Part shown: positions 31,019 through 40,497 of the stretch, piece by piece
How the letters are laid out: every line of letters starts with the position of its first letter
How positions within the stretch are numbered: position 1 is the stretch's first letter
Source of the DNA: Oscillospiraceae bacterium
Lineage (GTDB): Bacteria; Bacillota; Clostridia; Oscillospirales; Ruminococcaceae
Assembly (NCBI GenBank): GCA_021201235.1
Contig: JAJQFI010000027.1
Location: 96,897-160,896, forward strand
Direction: 5' to 3'
Length of the DNA stretch: 64,000 nucleotides
Translations under genes and position numbers: made by a program
Notes under the pieces: model-generated
The model's input: only the letters and a program-made list of their open reading frames with translations
Databases searched by the model: none
What the model was told of the DNA's origin: nothing

Positions 31019-31984
31019 TTAATGTACAATACGTTGGTTTAAAATATGGCTTACTTTACCTTTTATGCTATTTAAAAGCCCGTAGCCTCCATATTTTTTT
31101 GCAATCATCTTAAAATCTCGATAATTAAAATCTTTCCAAAATCCATCACGAGTGTCTGGCTGAGAAAAAAGCGTGAACATAGAAGGGCGGACTGAATCTT
31201 TTAACAACGTTTCAGAAGCCTCGAGGTCACATGTTACCTCTTTAAAAACATTCAATCCTTTAACATTATTTATAAAAACGAGCGAAACGCCTTTGTTATC
31301 ATTAAACCCTGGGCATGCCTTGTCTATTTCCCAGAAATCAGCTATCGTGATATCGCCAGGGTGTAAAATATCTTTATATGGGCAGAGATAGCATGATGGT
31401 CTTAAGGCGTTATGACTATAAAAAATCGTAGTATAGATACGCGAATCAACCCGTTTGGGTACTTTATTATTTTGGAAGTCCAATGTTTCTACATGTTCAG
31501 CCCACCCAAAGTCCTTTTTGTTTCTAAATTCAACCTCAAAACATTTGCCATGAAGTGTCTCCATCCATTCTAAGTATTTTTTCCACACCTTTGGGCTAGG
31601 AACCCCGTGACATAAAATATCAACAAGCAATAAATTATCGTACTTCATGCCTAAAAAAGCTTTTATACCATCTATTTGGCACAAGGTTCCTGAAAACAAA
31701 ACCAATATACCCGAATCAAGATCTGATTTTACCGATTTAAATATGTCTCCCATGTTACTCTGAACATATTTTGAGCCCCTCATCATATCGCGCTCATTCT
31801 TACAATGAGCCCTAAAATGTAAAGTCTCCAGCTTATCATTTAAAACAGCACCATAAACAACTCCCCCACTAGAGAGTACATAGTCAGATAACGCGGTAAA
31901 GACTCCTCCAGATCTTGAACTCATTCTAATCTTATAGTCTCTGTGTTTAACAGCATAGGTAATCGGAAATTCCCCTAAAGTCAT
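31019..31984 (-). CDS. Coenzyme F420 hydrogenase/dehydrogenase beta subunit-like protein, lacking Fe-S domain
   Basis: A 321-residue FrhB-family protein. 'RMSSRSGGVFTALSDYVLSS' and 'GGVVYGAVL' are the N-terminal signature of the domain, 'FSGTLCQIDGIKAFLG' and 'RPSCYLCPYKDILHPGDITI' hold conserved cysteines, and 'DFWEID' is the usual end of the core. I set the start at ATG 31984 behind GGGAGGG. The usual N-terminal 2[4Fe-4S] domain is absent. FrhB-like proteins of capsule clusters are thought to act as reductases of unknown substrate, often beside a pyruvyltransferase as here. Confidence 0.75.
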   Translation of the reverse strand: MTLGEFPITYAVKHRDYKIRMSSRSGGVFTALSDYVLSSGGVVYGAVLNDKLETLHFRAHCKNERDMMRGSKYVQSNMGDIFKSVKSDLDSGILVLFSGTLCQIDGIKAFLGMKYDNLLLVDILCHGVPSPKVWKKYLEWMETLHGKCFEVEFRNKKDFGWAEHVETLDFQNNKVPKRVDSRIYTTIFYSHNALRPSCYLCPYKDILHPGDITIADFWEIDKACPGFNDNKGVSLVFINNVKGLNVFKEVTCDLEASETLLKDSVRPSMFTLFSQPDTRDGFWKDFNYRDFKMIAKKYGGYGLLNSIKGKVSHILNQRIVH

Positions 31985-32054
31985 AACATAAACCCTCCCA
32001 TAAAATGCAGAGGTTTTGCCACTAACCATAGAGAATATAAATTAATTTCGAAAT

Positions 32055-33041
32055 CTAGCGGATCAAGTACCCCCCACCACATGTATTTAAGACCAACTTT
32101 ATTTTATTTTTTATTTTGTGCATAACAGTAAATCCTCCGTATTTTTTTAAAACAGATTTGATACCTCGATTGCGGTATAGGCTCCAAAAATCATCTCTCG
32201 CTACTGGTTTTATTACAGGAGAAGACAACCTATTCTGCTTACAATTATCCGCATTTGATTCATAATATTCCATATCATGCTTTACACTATCAAATAATAA
32301 TTTACCCTTATATGTGCGTACAAGAATGAGGGAATTGCCTAGTTGATTTTCATATTCTGGATAGAATCTATCGCACCCCCAAAAATCGCCGATTGTCAAA
32401 TCAGAACATCCATACATTGTAGTGTATGGACATCGATAGCAAGAAGGACGGATATTCGCTTTATCTTTGTAAATATTCATATAATCGAGCATATCAATTT
32501 CTTTACTACCATTCTGAATGACCGGAAAAGGTGCTTTCCACCCATTTCGCTTATCCTTAAAATTAATTACATCAGCAACATCTCCTAAATACCTTTCCTT
32601 TTCGGACAAATACTCCTTCCAGAAAGTCGTGCTCGGAACGCCAGAACATATAATATCAACCAAAAAAGCTCTATCTTTAATTTCAGGAAACCTTTGGAGA
32701 AACTTATCAAATGCTGCGACTTGGCACCTCATACCAATGAAAAGTAATGACTTGTCATCCTCATCTTTTAAGATATCAACAGTGTCAAGAAAAGCATCAT
32801 CAACTTTGCTCTGAATATAGTATGAACCTTTGAAACTATCTAAATTCTTTTCACTCCTTGTGACTTTAAAAGAAACTTCGCGATTTTGGTAATTATACGA
32901 AGATGCACAGCATATATTTCCGCTACTGAGAAAATGTTTCATTAAGTCAGATGCTACGCCACCAGAAGCTACAGATATCAAGCTACTCTTATCCTTTAAA
33001 TAACATAAATAAGGTGAAAACGACTTATTCACTGTCTTCAT
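32055..33041 (-). CDS. Coenzyme F420 hydrogenase/dehydrogenase beta subunit-like protein
   Basis: A 328-residue paralogue of the next gene. 'LISVASGGVASDLMKHFLSS', 'MRCQVAAFDKFL' and 'RPSCYRCPYTTMYGCSDLTI' match the FrhB core, and 'DFWGCDRFYPEYENQLGNS' follows. It too lacks the N-terminal ferredoxin domain. The start overlaps the flippase stop by four bases (ATGA). Close to its 3' end, codons for 'CGGGYLIR' contain a run of six Gs in the GTGGGGGGTA context that recurs in this region. Its role is unknown; an Fe-S or flavin-dependent step in sugar modification is inferred. Confidence 0.75.
   Translation of the reverse strand: MKTVNKSFSPYLCYLKDKSSLISVASGGVASDLMKHFLSSGNICCASSYNYQNREVSFKVTRSEKNLDSFKGSYYIQSKVDDAFLDTVDILKDEDDKSLLFIGMRCQVAAFDKFLQRFPEIKDRAFLVDIICSGVPSTTFWKEYLSEKERYLGDVADVINFKDKRNGWKAPFPVIQNGSKEIDMLDYMNIYKDKANIRPSCYRCPYTTMYGCSDLTIGDFWGCDRFYPEYENQLGNSLILVRTYKGKLLFDSVKHDMEYYESNADNCKQNRLSSPVIKPVARDDFWSLYRNRGIKSVLKKYGGFTVMHKIKNKIKLVLNTCGGGYLIR
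32070..32075 (-). repeat. G6 tract (GTG6TA motif)
   Basis: Six Gs on the minus strand within the last ten codons of the FrhB-like gene; same context as the tracts at 47467, 53911 and 55165. Slippage would change only the C-terminal tail. Confidence 0.7.
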
Positions 33042-34447
33042 CTCCTAATCATTTGAACGAGCCTTGACCACAGACCAGCAAAAACTTTCCTATTTAGTAT
33101 AAAGAATATCGGGATAGCCACAGCACAATTTACAATATTCCCAATATCATTTTTCATAAAACAAATGTACGAAGCAATGCATATATATAACAATTCTAAC
33201 ACAAAATCGCGAATATTATACTTTAAGCCAAATTTTTTGTGTAAGTCTACCATTCTAAAAAGCATAAGAAAGAAGTAAGAAATTAGAGTAGATATAGAGC
33301 CCGCCCATATTCCTATTTCATTAACAAGAGCAAAATCTACAGCCAAATTAATTATAGCTGCTAATATAGTAGTTATACCAACACTCACAATCTTCTTCTT
33401 GGCAACATAAATTCCACCTAAAAAAGAGGAAATGCAGCTAAATAATATTCCTATAAAAAGGACAGGCATCTGTAAGTATGCATCATCATAATCACCTGAT
33501 ATCAAAAGTGCAAATATTACTGGGGTAAAAGCAATTAAGCACCCCAAGGAACTACATAAAAATCTTACAAGAGTATCAAACATCGATGAGTAGTATTCTT
33601 TTGCGTCCTCATCATTTGCGGAAATAGATGCGTTTTCCTGCCATGCTAATGTGAAAGTTCCCTGCACAGTAGAGAGCAAACTTGGAATTTTATTTGCAAC
33701 AGCATATACGGCATTAGCTTCAACTCCCAAAAAGGCTGTTATAACCAATCGGTCAGATACAGACAAAACCCAATTCGACAAGTTATTAGGAACCATAGGC
33801 CACGAATAAGAAAGCATTTTCTTAATCTGTTGCTTTGAAGCATATTTTTTTATATTGATATCGATGTCGCTTCTTATCCAGAAAATTAGCACTAAACATG
33901 CACACACATTAGATATAATTAAAGATAGAAGCACGCCAAGCAATCCAAGACGAATAACATAAACTAAAATGATAACTAATACTAAGTTTACAGTAGATAG
34001 CACACATGTTGCTATTGAATAGCCCTTGTTATATGATAGTCCTCTTGTAATTTGCTGTAGTGCAAGGTAAATAATATCAACAAAATAATAAAAGCATACT
34101 GCCAGTCTGACACATATAGAAAGATTACCAAAACCAAGAAAAACGAAAAATAGTACTATAAGAGTAACAGGTATTGTTACAATAAATATATTATTGACTA
34201 TCAAGCTTGATTCTTCCCTATCTCCCCTACAATCAATTAAGAATCTAAATGCCGCAGATTGTATCTGCAATGTTGCAACCGGCAAAAGTAACGACACAAG
34301 AGTAGAGATAAGATCATAATATCCATATTCAGTCTGAGTTAAATATCCTGTTAAAATCGGTAAAGTAATAATTGCAACAATCTTTGGGAAAAAAGTTCCT
34401 ACAGCTAAGATTGCAGTATTTTTTATAAGACTTCCTTCTCTACTCAT
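33038..34447 (-). CDS. Polysaccharide flippase (Wzx-type, MOP superfamily)
   Basis: A 469-residue membrane protein with about 12-14 transmembrane helices. The N-terminus 'LIKNTAILAVGTFFPKIVAI' is the usual start of Wzx/RfbX flippases, which move undecaprenyl-linked repeat units across the membrane. I use ATG 34447, which overlaps the pyruvyltransferase stop by four bases, rather than a longer frame. The C-terminal helices end in a basic 'WSRLVQMIRR'. Together with the polymerase upstream it defines a Wzx/Wzy-dependent pathway. Confidence 0.85.
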   Translation of the reverse strand: MSREGSLIKNTAILAVGTFFPKIVAIITLPILTGYLTQTEYGYYDLISTLVSLLLPVATLQIQSAAFRFLIDCRGDREESSLIVNNIFIVTIPVTLIVLFFVFLGFGNLSICVRLAVCFYYFVDIIYLALQQITRGLSYNKGYSIATCVLSTVNLVLVIILVYVIRLGLLGVLLSLIISNVCACLVLIFWIRSDIDINIKKYASKQQIKKMLSYSWPMVPNNLSNWVLSVSDRLVITAFLGVEANAVYAVANKIPSLLSTVQGTFTLAWQENASISANDEDAKEYYSSMFDTLVRFLCSSLGCLIAFTPVIFALLISGDYDDAYLQMPVLFIGILFSCISSFLGGIYVAKKKIVSVGITTILAAIINLAVDFALVNEIGIWAGSISTLISYFFLMLFRMVDLHKKFGLKYNIRDFVLELLYICIASYICFMKNDIGNIVNCAVAIPIFFILNRKVFAGLWSRLVQMIRR

Positions 34448-35607
34448 AACACTACACCCCCTCTCTGTTCGCAAACACTACTCAACCATTCTGTAAAGGA
34501 GTCAGCCAATTTCTTTTCATTACAAATTACACTCGAAAAATCTTCCTTTATTCCACTTGAAATATCTTGTAAGAAAGCCCCTACTCTATTGTTTATGATA
34601 TCATCTATACTATACATATTCATCTGAATGTAATGAGAAGCCAAAGAATTTCTCGACAACAAGTCATAGTTTTTACTCTGAATTGGATCTTTAATGTCAC
34701 GTCCCTCTATAACAACAAAAGGAATATTTGATTTAATTGCAAAAACCATGCCATGGAAAAACGTAGTAACTAGACCGTCAAGTGAAGCAATTACATCTAT
34801 CCATTCAAAAGGAGTGAAAGCAGTTTTTCCATAGGTTCCAGAGAAGTAGTTATACAGCGAAACAATTTCGTATTCCGACGAATACTTTTCTATTAATTTA
34901 TTTGCTATCATAGGCTCACCACACATTAAGCCTACCACTTTCTTTTGAGGATTGACACGAAGACATTGATTTAGTATCTTCTTTCCTTTTTCTTTGTCAG
35001 GTTTAAAATCATATAAAAATGTGGGGTCACAATTCAGATTTATTAATTCATCATGCCTCATAATCTCACTAATCAAATTTTGGGAGGCAACATCTCGAAC
35101 ACCAATATAATCGAAACTGCTTAAAAAATCTCTAACCATTACCTGCTTTTCAACTGATACATCACTTATAAAGTTTCGAGATGAAGCAGCGTACGACGCT
35201 TTAATAACCCCTTCAATATTCGGCAACCAATAAGCATTTGGAAATCCTCTAAATCCATCAAGAACCCATACCTCATCACTTCCCACAATAATCAAATCAT
35301 AAGTATTTCCGACAAATTCAGCAAATTTGTCAACACTATCAGATATGAGGCTTTTTTTCGACAAAGGCAACTTTTTTTGTTGTGACTTAAACATCTGATA
35401 TCGCTTGCAGTTATAGAAAAGTGCTGATTGTTGCTTCAAATTAAATTTCAAATTTTTAAGTTGCATTTTCTCACTTGCCCAAGTATTATAATTTATGATA
35501 TCGACATCGCCTATCTTCAATTCCCTCAATTTTGATGCAAGAGCAAATGCTTGTAAATATGCTCCATAGTTGTGTGTAGCATGATAAGTAAGTATTCCAA
35601 TCTTCAT
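34444..35607 (-). CDS. Polysaccharide pyruvyltransferase family protein
   Basis: A 387-residue enzyme of the PS_pyruv_trans (CsaB-like) family. The start 'MKIGILTYHATHNYGAYLQA' is the family hallmark, 'YDLIIVGSDEVW' is the second motif and 'FTPFEWIDVIASLDGLVTTF' with 'HGMVFAIKSNIPFVVI' the third. It adds a ketal-linked pyruvate from phosphoenolpyruvate to a sugar of the repeat unit. Two FrhB-like genes follow, a linkage common in such clusters. It overlaps the flippase gene by four bases. Confidence 0.85.
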   Translation of the reverse strand: MKIGILTYHATHNYGAYLQAFALASKLRELKIGDVDIINYNTWASEKMQLKNLKFNLKQQSALFYNCKRYQMFKSQQKKLPLSKKSLISDSVDKFAEFVGNTYDLIIVGSDEVWVLDGFRGFPNAYWLPNIEGVIKASYAASSRNFISDVSVEKQVMVRDFLSSFDYIGVRDVASQNLISEIMRHDELINLNCDPTFLYDFKPDKEKGKKILNQCLRVNPQKKVVGLMCGEPMIANKLIEKYSSEYEIVSLYNYFSGTYGKTAFTPFEWIDVIASLDGLVTTFFHGMVFAIKSNIPFVVIEGRDIKDPIQSKNYDLLSRNSLASHYIQMNMYSIDDIINNRVGAFLQDISSGIKEDFSSVICNEKKLADSFTEWLSSVCEQRGGVVL

Positions 35608-35661
35608 AGTTACTTTTTAATCCTCCAATTGTAGAACACAGATAATATTTTATATATTAGA

Positions 35662-36969
35662 TTATAGGATTTCTTTCGAGCTATTGTCAATTCTAGAGTA
35701 TCCATGCTGCCTTTTCGAAGCAGAATATGTACTGAATATAAAGTATAATTGATATGTATACATATCATACAATGGATTTCCTGTAACTGAGTAAAGTGCA
35801 AAAAAAATCAAATAGGCTACCGAGACAAATGACATAATTTTCTCTGTAGTACCAACCTCACTATCGTTCCTAATAATCCATCCGAGATTTTTCAACGAGC
35901 ATATCAGCGCATAAATCATCCACGAATATATTATAAGTCCACCAATTACGCCATTCTCACACAAAATTTGAATGTATACGTTGTGTGCATTACCAGTGTA
36001 ACCAACAGTCTCAGCAACCTTTGCTTTGAAACCATACCATCCTATCCCAAAAAATGGATGCTGATTAAATGATTTTAATGTGCCTGCCCAATAACCAAAG
36101 CGAAGCAAAATATTTTGATCTTCGCCCATATTAGCAAACCTATCTAATACATTTGCAACCTGCGGTATAAAATAATATGACATATAGATGGCACACAAAC
36201 CAACTATAAGCAAAAAAGCATACTTAATAAAATGGTTTGATTCCTTCCTCGTATATAAATAGTAAGCAACAAGTAAGCCAACCGCTGCAAATAATATATG
36301 GGCCCTTTTTCCGGTGAGAAATAGCGCAATCAAGTCAATTGAAACAAGAAAGAGCGGTAAAATTTTCTTATTCTTCCCTTCCTTTGTTACAACAATATAT
36401 ACAGCAAATGATATAATAATTGCTGGTGCCAAAATCATTCCGTTAGTTGAATAATGATCAGTCAGCCCCGTCATATACCCTTCTTGATACCAGTAGTTAA
36501 ATAACGTTACGTCGGGATACAATTGTGGTAAAACATCATAATAAAGGCTACTACTCATTCTCATCAGTATCGTTGCACAAGCAAAAAACAACTCACTTAT
36601 CATGCAAATAATCAAGAAAGGTCTATGCCAATCATCATAATTCTTTGCAAACAGGCAGAATATCAAAGTAAGTATGTATATCCAATACTCTCCATAAAAA
36701 ATACCGTTTTTGAAATATCCATAAGTGACAATACATACCATGAACAGCAAAAACACTGTACTTGCATCCAAACTAATCTTGCGCACATTGCCTGTCAAAC
36801 AAGCAAAGATAAGTAACGCCAAGATACTAAAAATAATATAAATTCTTGAAGATGGAACAACTATAGAATAAAGCGATGCAGCCAATGTTGGTAATAGAAT
36901 GACTAACAATGCAACTGTATTCGCAAATTTATTTTTACTAAATCTTATAACCATACAAACATCAATCAT
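35662..36969 (-). CDS. O-antigen/capsule polymerase (Wzy-like)
   Basis: A 435-residue membrane protein with about 11 transmembrane helices and one large loop. 'FLTGKRAHILFAAVG' and 'FFGIGWYGFKAKVAETVGYT' with 'NAHNVYIQILCENGVIGGL' are the O-antigen ligase/polymerase (Wzy_C) motifs, including the conserved Arg and the HNxYIQ segment. It joins lipid-linked repeat units on the outer face of the membrane. The start at 36969 is not sharply defined (a second Met lies five residues on). A 190-bp gap without a gene separates it from the upstream glycosyltransferase. Confidence 0.8.
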   Translation of the reverse strand: MIDVCMVIRFSKNKFANTVALLVILLPTLAASLYSIVVPSSRIYIIFSILALLIFACLTGNVRKISLDASTVFLLFMVCIVTYGYFKNGIFYGEYWIYILTLIFCLFAKNYDDWHRPFLIICMISELFFACATILMRMSSSLYYDVLPQLYPDVTLFNYWYQEGYMTGLTDHYSTNGMILAPAIIISFAVYIVVTKEGKNKKILPLFLVSIDLIALFLTGKRAHILFAAVGLLVAYYLYTRKESNHFIKYAFLLIVGLCAIYMSYYFIPQVANVLDRFANMGEDQNILLRFGYWAGTLKSFNQHPFFGIGWYGFKAKVAETVGYTGNAHNVYIQILCENGVIGGLIIYSWMIYALICSLKNLGWIIRNDSEVGTTEKIMSFVSVAYLIFFALYSVTGNPLYDMYTYQLYFIFSTYSASKRQHGYSRIDNSSKEIL

Positions 36970-37161
36970 CAGTATTTCACTGATGCCTCCATATCAATTT
37001 TAGTGATATTCTCCCTATCTAAAATATAAAAACATGGTATAGTAAAAACACAAACGCGAAAAGAGGAGAGAAAAGATTCTCAGAATATCACTTCTCAATT
37101 AGAAACTATCGTCTTAAGCCATAAAAAACTGCGCAAACTGATATCGAACCTTATTCACTCA

Positions 37162-38334
37162 TTAAGACATTTCTAATGTACTTAATTCTTTATACAACTC
37201 TAAAATCTCACGGACGTTATGCGTTATTTTATACTTACTATCAGCATCAATTTTAGCCTTATTCCCGCACCTAACCAATAATTTTCTATCTTTATAGAAC
37301 GTCTCTATTTTATCAGCTAATTCTTGATAATTTCCAAGGGAATAAATTAATCCATTTTCCGAATCGCTTATCAGCTCAGGATTAGCTCCCGTATTTGAAG
37401 CGATAACCCCAAGTCCTGCAAACATATACTCTGCAGTAACTCTTCCAAATCCTTCAGATTTAGAGCACATCAAAGCGAACTGATACTTTCCTAAAATGGG
37501 ATGCACTGTCTTTTTTGCCGGAAGTATTTTTATGTTATTATCGAGCCCATACTCTGAAATTCTTTCTTGTATGTTTAAAAGATACTCCGGATCATTCCAC
37601 CCCACAAAATCTACATAGATGTGCTCCTTAATATCGTCCGAAAGTAAGTTAATGGCTTCCACACATTCAAGTTGACCTTTTGCTTCACAAATTCCTCCAG
37701 CAATTATACCATGCAAATCCACATTTGAAAGCATTGCTTCTATTGAAGTAGTGCTAATATCGTCGTTATCGATTCCATTGTATATAACCTTAATTTTATT
37801 CTCTGCAAGACCTTTTTTTATCCAGCTGTCCCTCACAGCATTTGAAATTGCTATAAATTTATTAGTATACTTGTTTATAAACCCGTAAAAATTATTACGG
37901 TAGCACACACATCCAAAATCTTCTTGCCCAAATTCTCGAATGTGTACTATATGCGGTATTTTATACTTTTTTGCAAGTATACACCCTATGTCGTTTCTAG
38001 CCGAATTTGTATGTATTATATCAATTTCTGAAAAGTCTATATACTTTTCAATGCGCCTCATAACACAAGGAATAGAAAGGAAATAGTCAATTTTCTTTAT
38101 GGCAAATTTAATCGACCGTTTCCACCATGATTTCGGCGGGACATCCATCACCGACCTATGATGCGAAGCAAAATTTTCTATACCTAAATCACTGAGTTCG
38201 GCGTTCAATTCGTTATCATCACTTGTGCAAACAATAGGCTTAATTCCTTGCTTAGCTAAACTAGTCACGACATCAACCAACGACCTAGTCGCTCCACCAA
38301 CAACTCCCGGATCGGTTATAAATAAGACATTCAT
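37162..38334 (-). CDS. Glycosyltransferase family 4
   Basis: A 390-residue GT-B fold retaining transferase. 'DPGVVGGATRSLVDVVTSLA' is the N-terminal glycine loop, 'KIKVIYNGIDNDDI' is the linker typical of GT4 enzymes, and 'MCSKSEGFGRVTAEYMFAGL' carries the E-x7-E nucleotide-sugar motif. It adds one sugar to the lipid-linked repeat unit at the cytoplasmic face. Donor and acceptor are unknown. It lies in the leftward cluster between the GT2 pair and the polymerase. Confidence 0.85.
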   Translation of the reverse strand: MNVLFITDPGVVGGATRSLVDVVTSLAKQGIKPIVCTSDDNELNAELSDLGIENFASHHRSVMDVPPKSWWKRSIKFAIKKIDYFLSIPCVMRRIEKYIDFSEIDIIHTNSARNDIGCILAKKYKIPHIVHIREFGQEDFGCVCYRNNFYGFINKYTNKFIAISNAVRDSWIKKGLAENKIKVIYNGIDNDDISTTSIEAMLSNVDLHGIIAGGICEAKGQLECVEAINLLSDDIKEHIYVDFVGWNDPEYLLNIQERISEYGLDNNIKILPAKKTVHPILGKYQFALMCSKSEGFGRVTAEYMFAGLGVIASNTGANPELISDSENGLIYSLGNYQELADKIETFYKDRKLLVRCGNKAKIDADSKYKITHNVREILELYKELSTLEMS

Positions 38335-38364
38335 TTTATTATTCCTTTTATTCGTAAATTACAT

Positions 38365-39387
38365 CTATTTCTTTAAAGTTGCAAAATCCCCGTCTCTATT
38401 TACACTATCGCTGAGAGTTGCATTTTTTAATTTTCTATATAATTTCATAACTGCTCTGCAGACAAATCCAGGCATCAGGAACTTCGGATATATCAAAGCC
38501 CAACATTTCAGATACATATATGTACACTTGAACAGTTTCTTCTTATCCGTTTTAATGTTACCGTTCGCCTTTTCTTTAATAATACCGTGCCCAGCTAACA
38601 AGCAAATTCTATCGACAAACCATTTTTGGAGTTGCTTTTCGTCATATCCTTGTTGAACCGCAAAATCAAGCATTCTTTTGTAGCTTACACCATCTACAAA
38701 CCCTATATCAAAATTTGATTGAGTAACATAAACACCGGCTGCAATGCATATGTCTCCTACTATTCCCAAATAAGTCTCATTTCCCGCAGAGCACAGTATA
38801 TGTATATAGCTTTGCAACCAATACGTTCCGTAGAATTGCTCTGGGTTTATAATCTGTTCAAATCTGGACTTATTTAGGATAAATGATGACAAAAATCCCC
38901 AATAATGTTTTGCATAACTCATGAATAACTTCTTATCCTGAGTACAAATATTCTTTTCCGTTATCTCTATGGGATTAATACAATATTCGATTCCGTCATA
39001 GTGTACCCAAAAATTTGTCGAACTCAGGTAAACCAGTCCCATATCCGGAGATGATTCTAAGAATTCAAGGATACGTTGCAAAGAATTCTCAACTAGTATA
39101 TCATCATCTGACAGAAGAAAAATATACTTCCCCTTCGCCAACCTCATACATTCAAGGAAATTTCCATCTGCTCCAATGTTCTCCTTATTCCTGTGATATT
39201 TTATAAACGGGTATTTAATCCGATACTCTCCAACTATCGACGGTGTATCATCAGTCGACCCATTATCAGAAACAAGAACCTCAACCTCATCCGTGCATTG
39301 CGGAAGCATGATATCAAGCATATTCCTGATAGTTTTGGCACCGTTATACGTTGGGATAGCAATAGTCAACAACGGTTTATTCTCCAT
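38365..39387 (-). CDS. Glycosyltransferase family 2
   Basis: A 340-residue GT-A inverting transferase. 'TIAIPTYNGAKTIRNMLDIM' begins the fold, 'VLVSDNGSTDDT' and 'IFLLSDDDILVE' hold the Asp residues that bind the nucleotide sugar and metal (DDD variant of DxD). The C-terminal 110 residues carry a basic amphipathic helix likely to touch the membrane. The start at 39387 is chosen because the fold begins two residues on; the 18 upstream in-frame residues are unlike the family. It is the intact partner of the broken paralogue upstream. Confidence 0.85.
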   Translation of the reverse strand: MENKPLLTIAIPTYNGAKTIRNMLDIMLPQCTDEVEVLVSDNGSTDDTPSIVGEYRIKYPFIKYHRNKENIGADGNFLECMRLAKGKYIFLLSDDDILVENSLQRILEFLESSPDMGLVYLSSTNFWVHYDGIEYCINPIEITEKNICTQDKKLFMSYAKHYWGFLSSFILNKSRFEQIINPEQFYGTYWLQSYIHILCSAGNETYLGIVGDICIAAGVYVTQSNFDIGFVDGVSYKRMLDFAVQQGYDEKQLQKWFVDRICLLAGHGIIKEKANGNIKTDKKKLFKCTYMYLKCWALIYPKFLMPGFVCRAVMKLYRKLKNATLSDSVNRDGDFATLKK

Positions 39388-39466
39388 ATAAGCCTCATTT
39401 CCACACGAAAGAAGCTTACACCGAAAATAATATGTACACAACTACTGCGTAACAAATGCTGCCCGA

Positions 39467-40479
39467 CTATGTCGGTCGATTAACATAAGATGTAAACTGT
39501 CTTCCTTGCATAAATCGCACGGCTCTGAGAACTGTCCTACATAAGAAATTTGGCATACATAAACATGGAAACAAATGAAGCCAAGCATAAGGGTACTTCC
39601 AAAGCAGCACGAGTAATTTATTCGCAGATGTCTTATGTACACCTACGCTACGTTCTTTAATAACGGTGCGTCTCGCAAGATAACACACCTTCCAAAGCCA
39701 CTCCGATTCGAGCTGCTTTTTGCAGTACCTCCCCGCATGACTGCATAATCTAACATTTTCTTATAATATACTCCCTCTACCTCTGCTACATCATAGTTGC
39801 CAATAGCACCATATGAACCTACTGCAATGCACGGACCTGATATGAGGCCTAACTCATCAGTAGAATTCTTCGAACACTCAATATGAACATAACTTTGAAG
39901 CCAGTATGTATTAAGAAACTGTTGTGGATTCTTCATATCTTTAAACCTTTCTGTTTTCCACAAAAAACACGAAGTAAATCCCCATTGCCGCTGAATATAG
40001 GAGAAGAATCTCTTTTTGTCTGTGGTAATGTAATCCTGATTTATCTTCTTCGATCTTTTTTTGAAATAACTACAGCTACTGATATCGACGTATCTGTCTT
40101 TGAAACTTACTGTCGAAAGGTATGCAAGAGTAACCTCCGAATTTGATTTGAGAAAAGTCAAAATCTTATCTACAGCTCCCTCCACAATTATGTCATCATC
40201 AGATATAAGCATCGTCCACTTGCCCTGCGCCATTTGCATACACTGCAAAAAATTCCCGTCAGCACCGATATTCTCGGAATTACGAATTGTCCTTATGAAC
40301 GGATACTTTTCTTTATATTCAGCAATAATCTGAGGCGTTTTATCTGTAGAACAGTTATCGGAAATCAGGACCTCAACTTCCTCAGTGCATTGTGGAAGCA
40401 TGATGTCAAGCATACTCCTGATAGTTCTCGCTCCATTATAATTCGGAACTGCTATTGTAAGTACATAATCGTTCTGCAT
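39467..40479 (-). pseudogene. Glycosyltransferase family 2 paralogue, frameshifted
   Basis: A second copy of the GT2 gene next door: 'TIAVPNYNGARTIRSMLDIM', 'VLISDNCSTDKTPQ' and 'WTMLISDDDIIVEG' match the neighbour. Around 39730 the frame is lost in a G-rich stretch (GCGGGGAGG), and the conserved tail continues in another frame ('KKQLESEWLWKVCYLARRTV' ... 'CLCMPNFLCRTVLRAVRFMQ') to about 39467, matching the neighbour's tail. One missing or extra base explains this. The catalytic part is intact, so the truncated product might keep some function, but the gene is likely dead. Confidence 0.75.
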
Positions 40480-40497
40480 TCGCAAAACACTCTCCAA

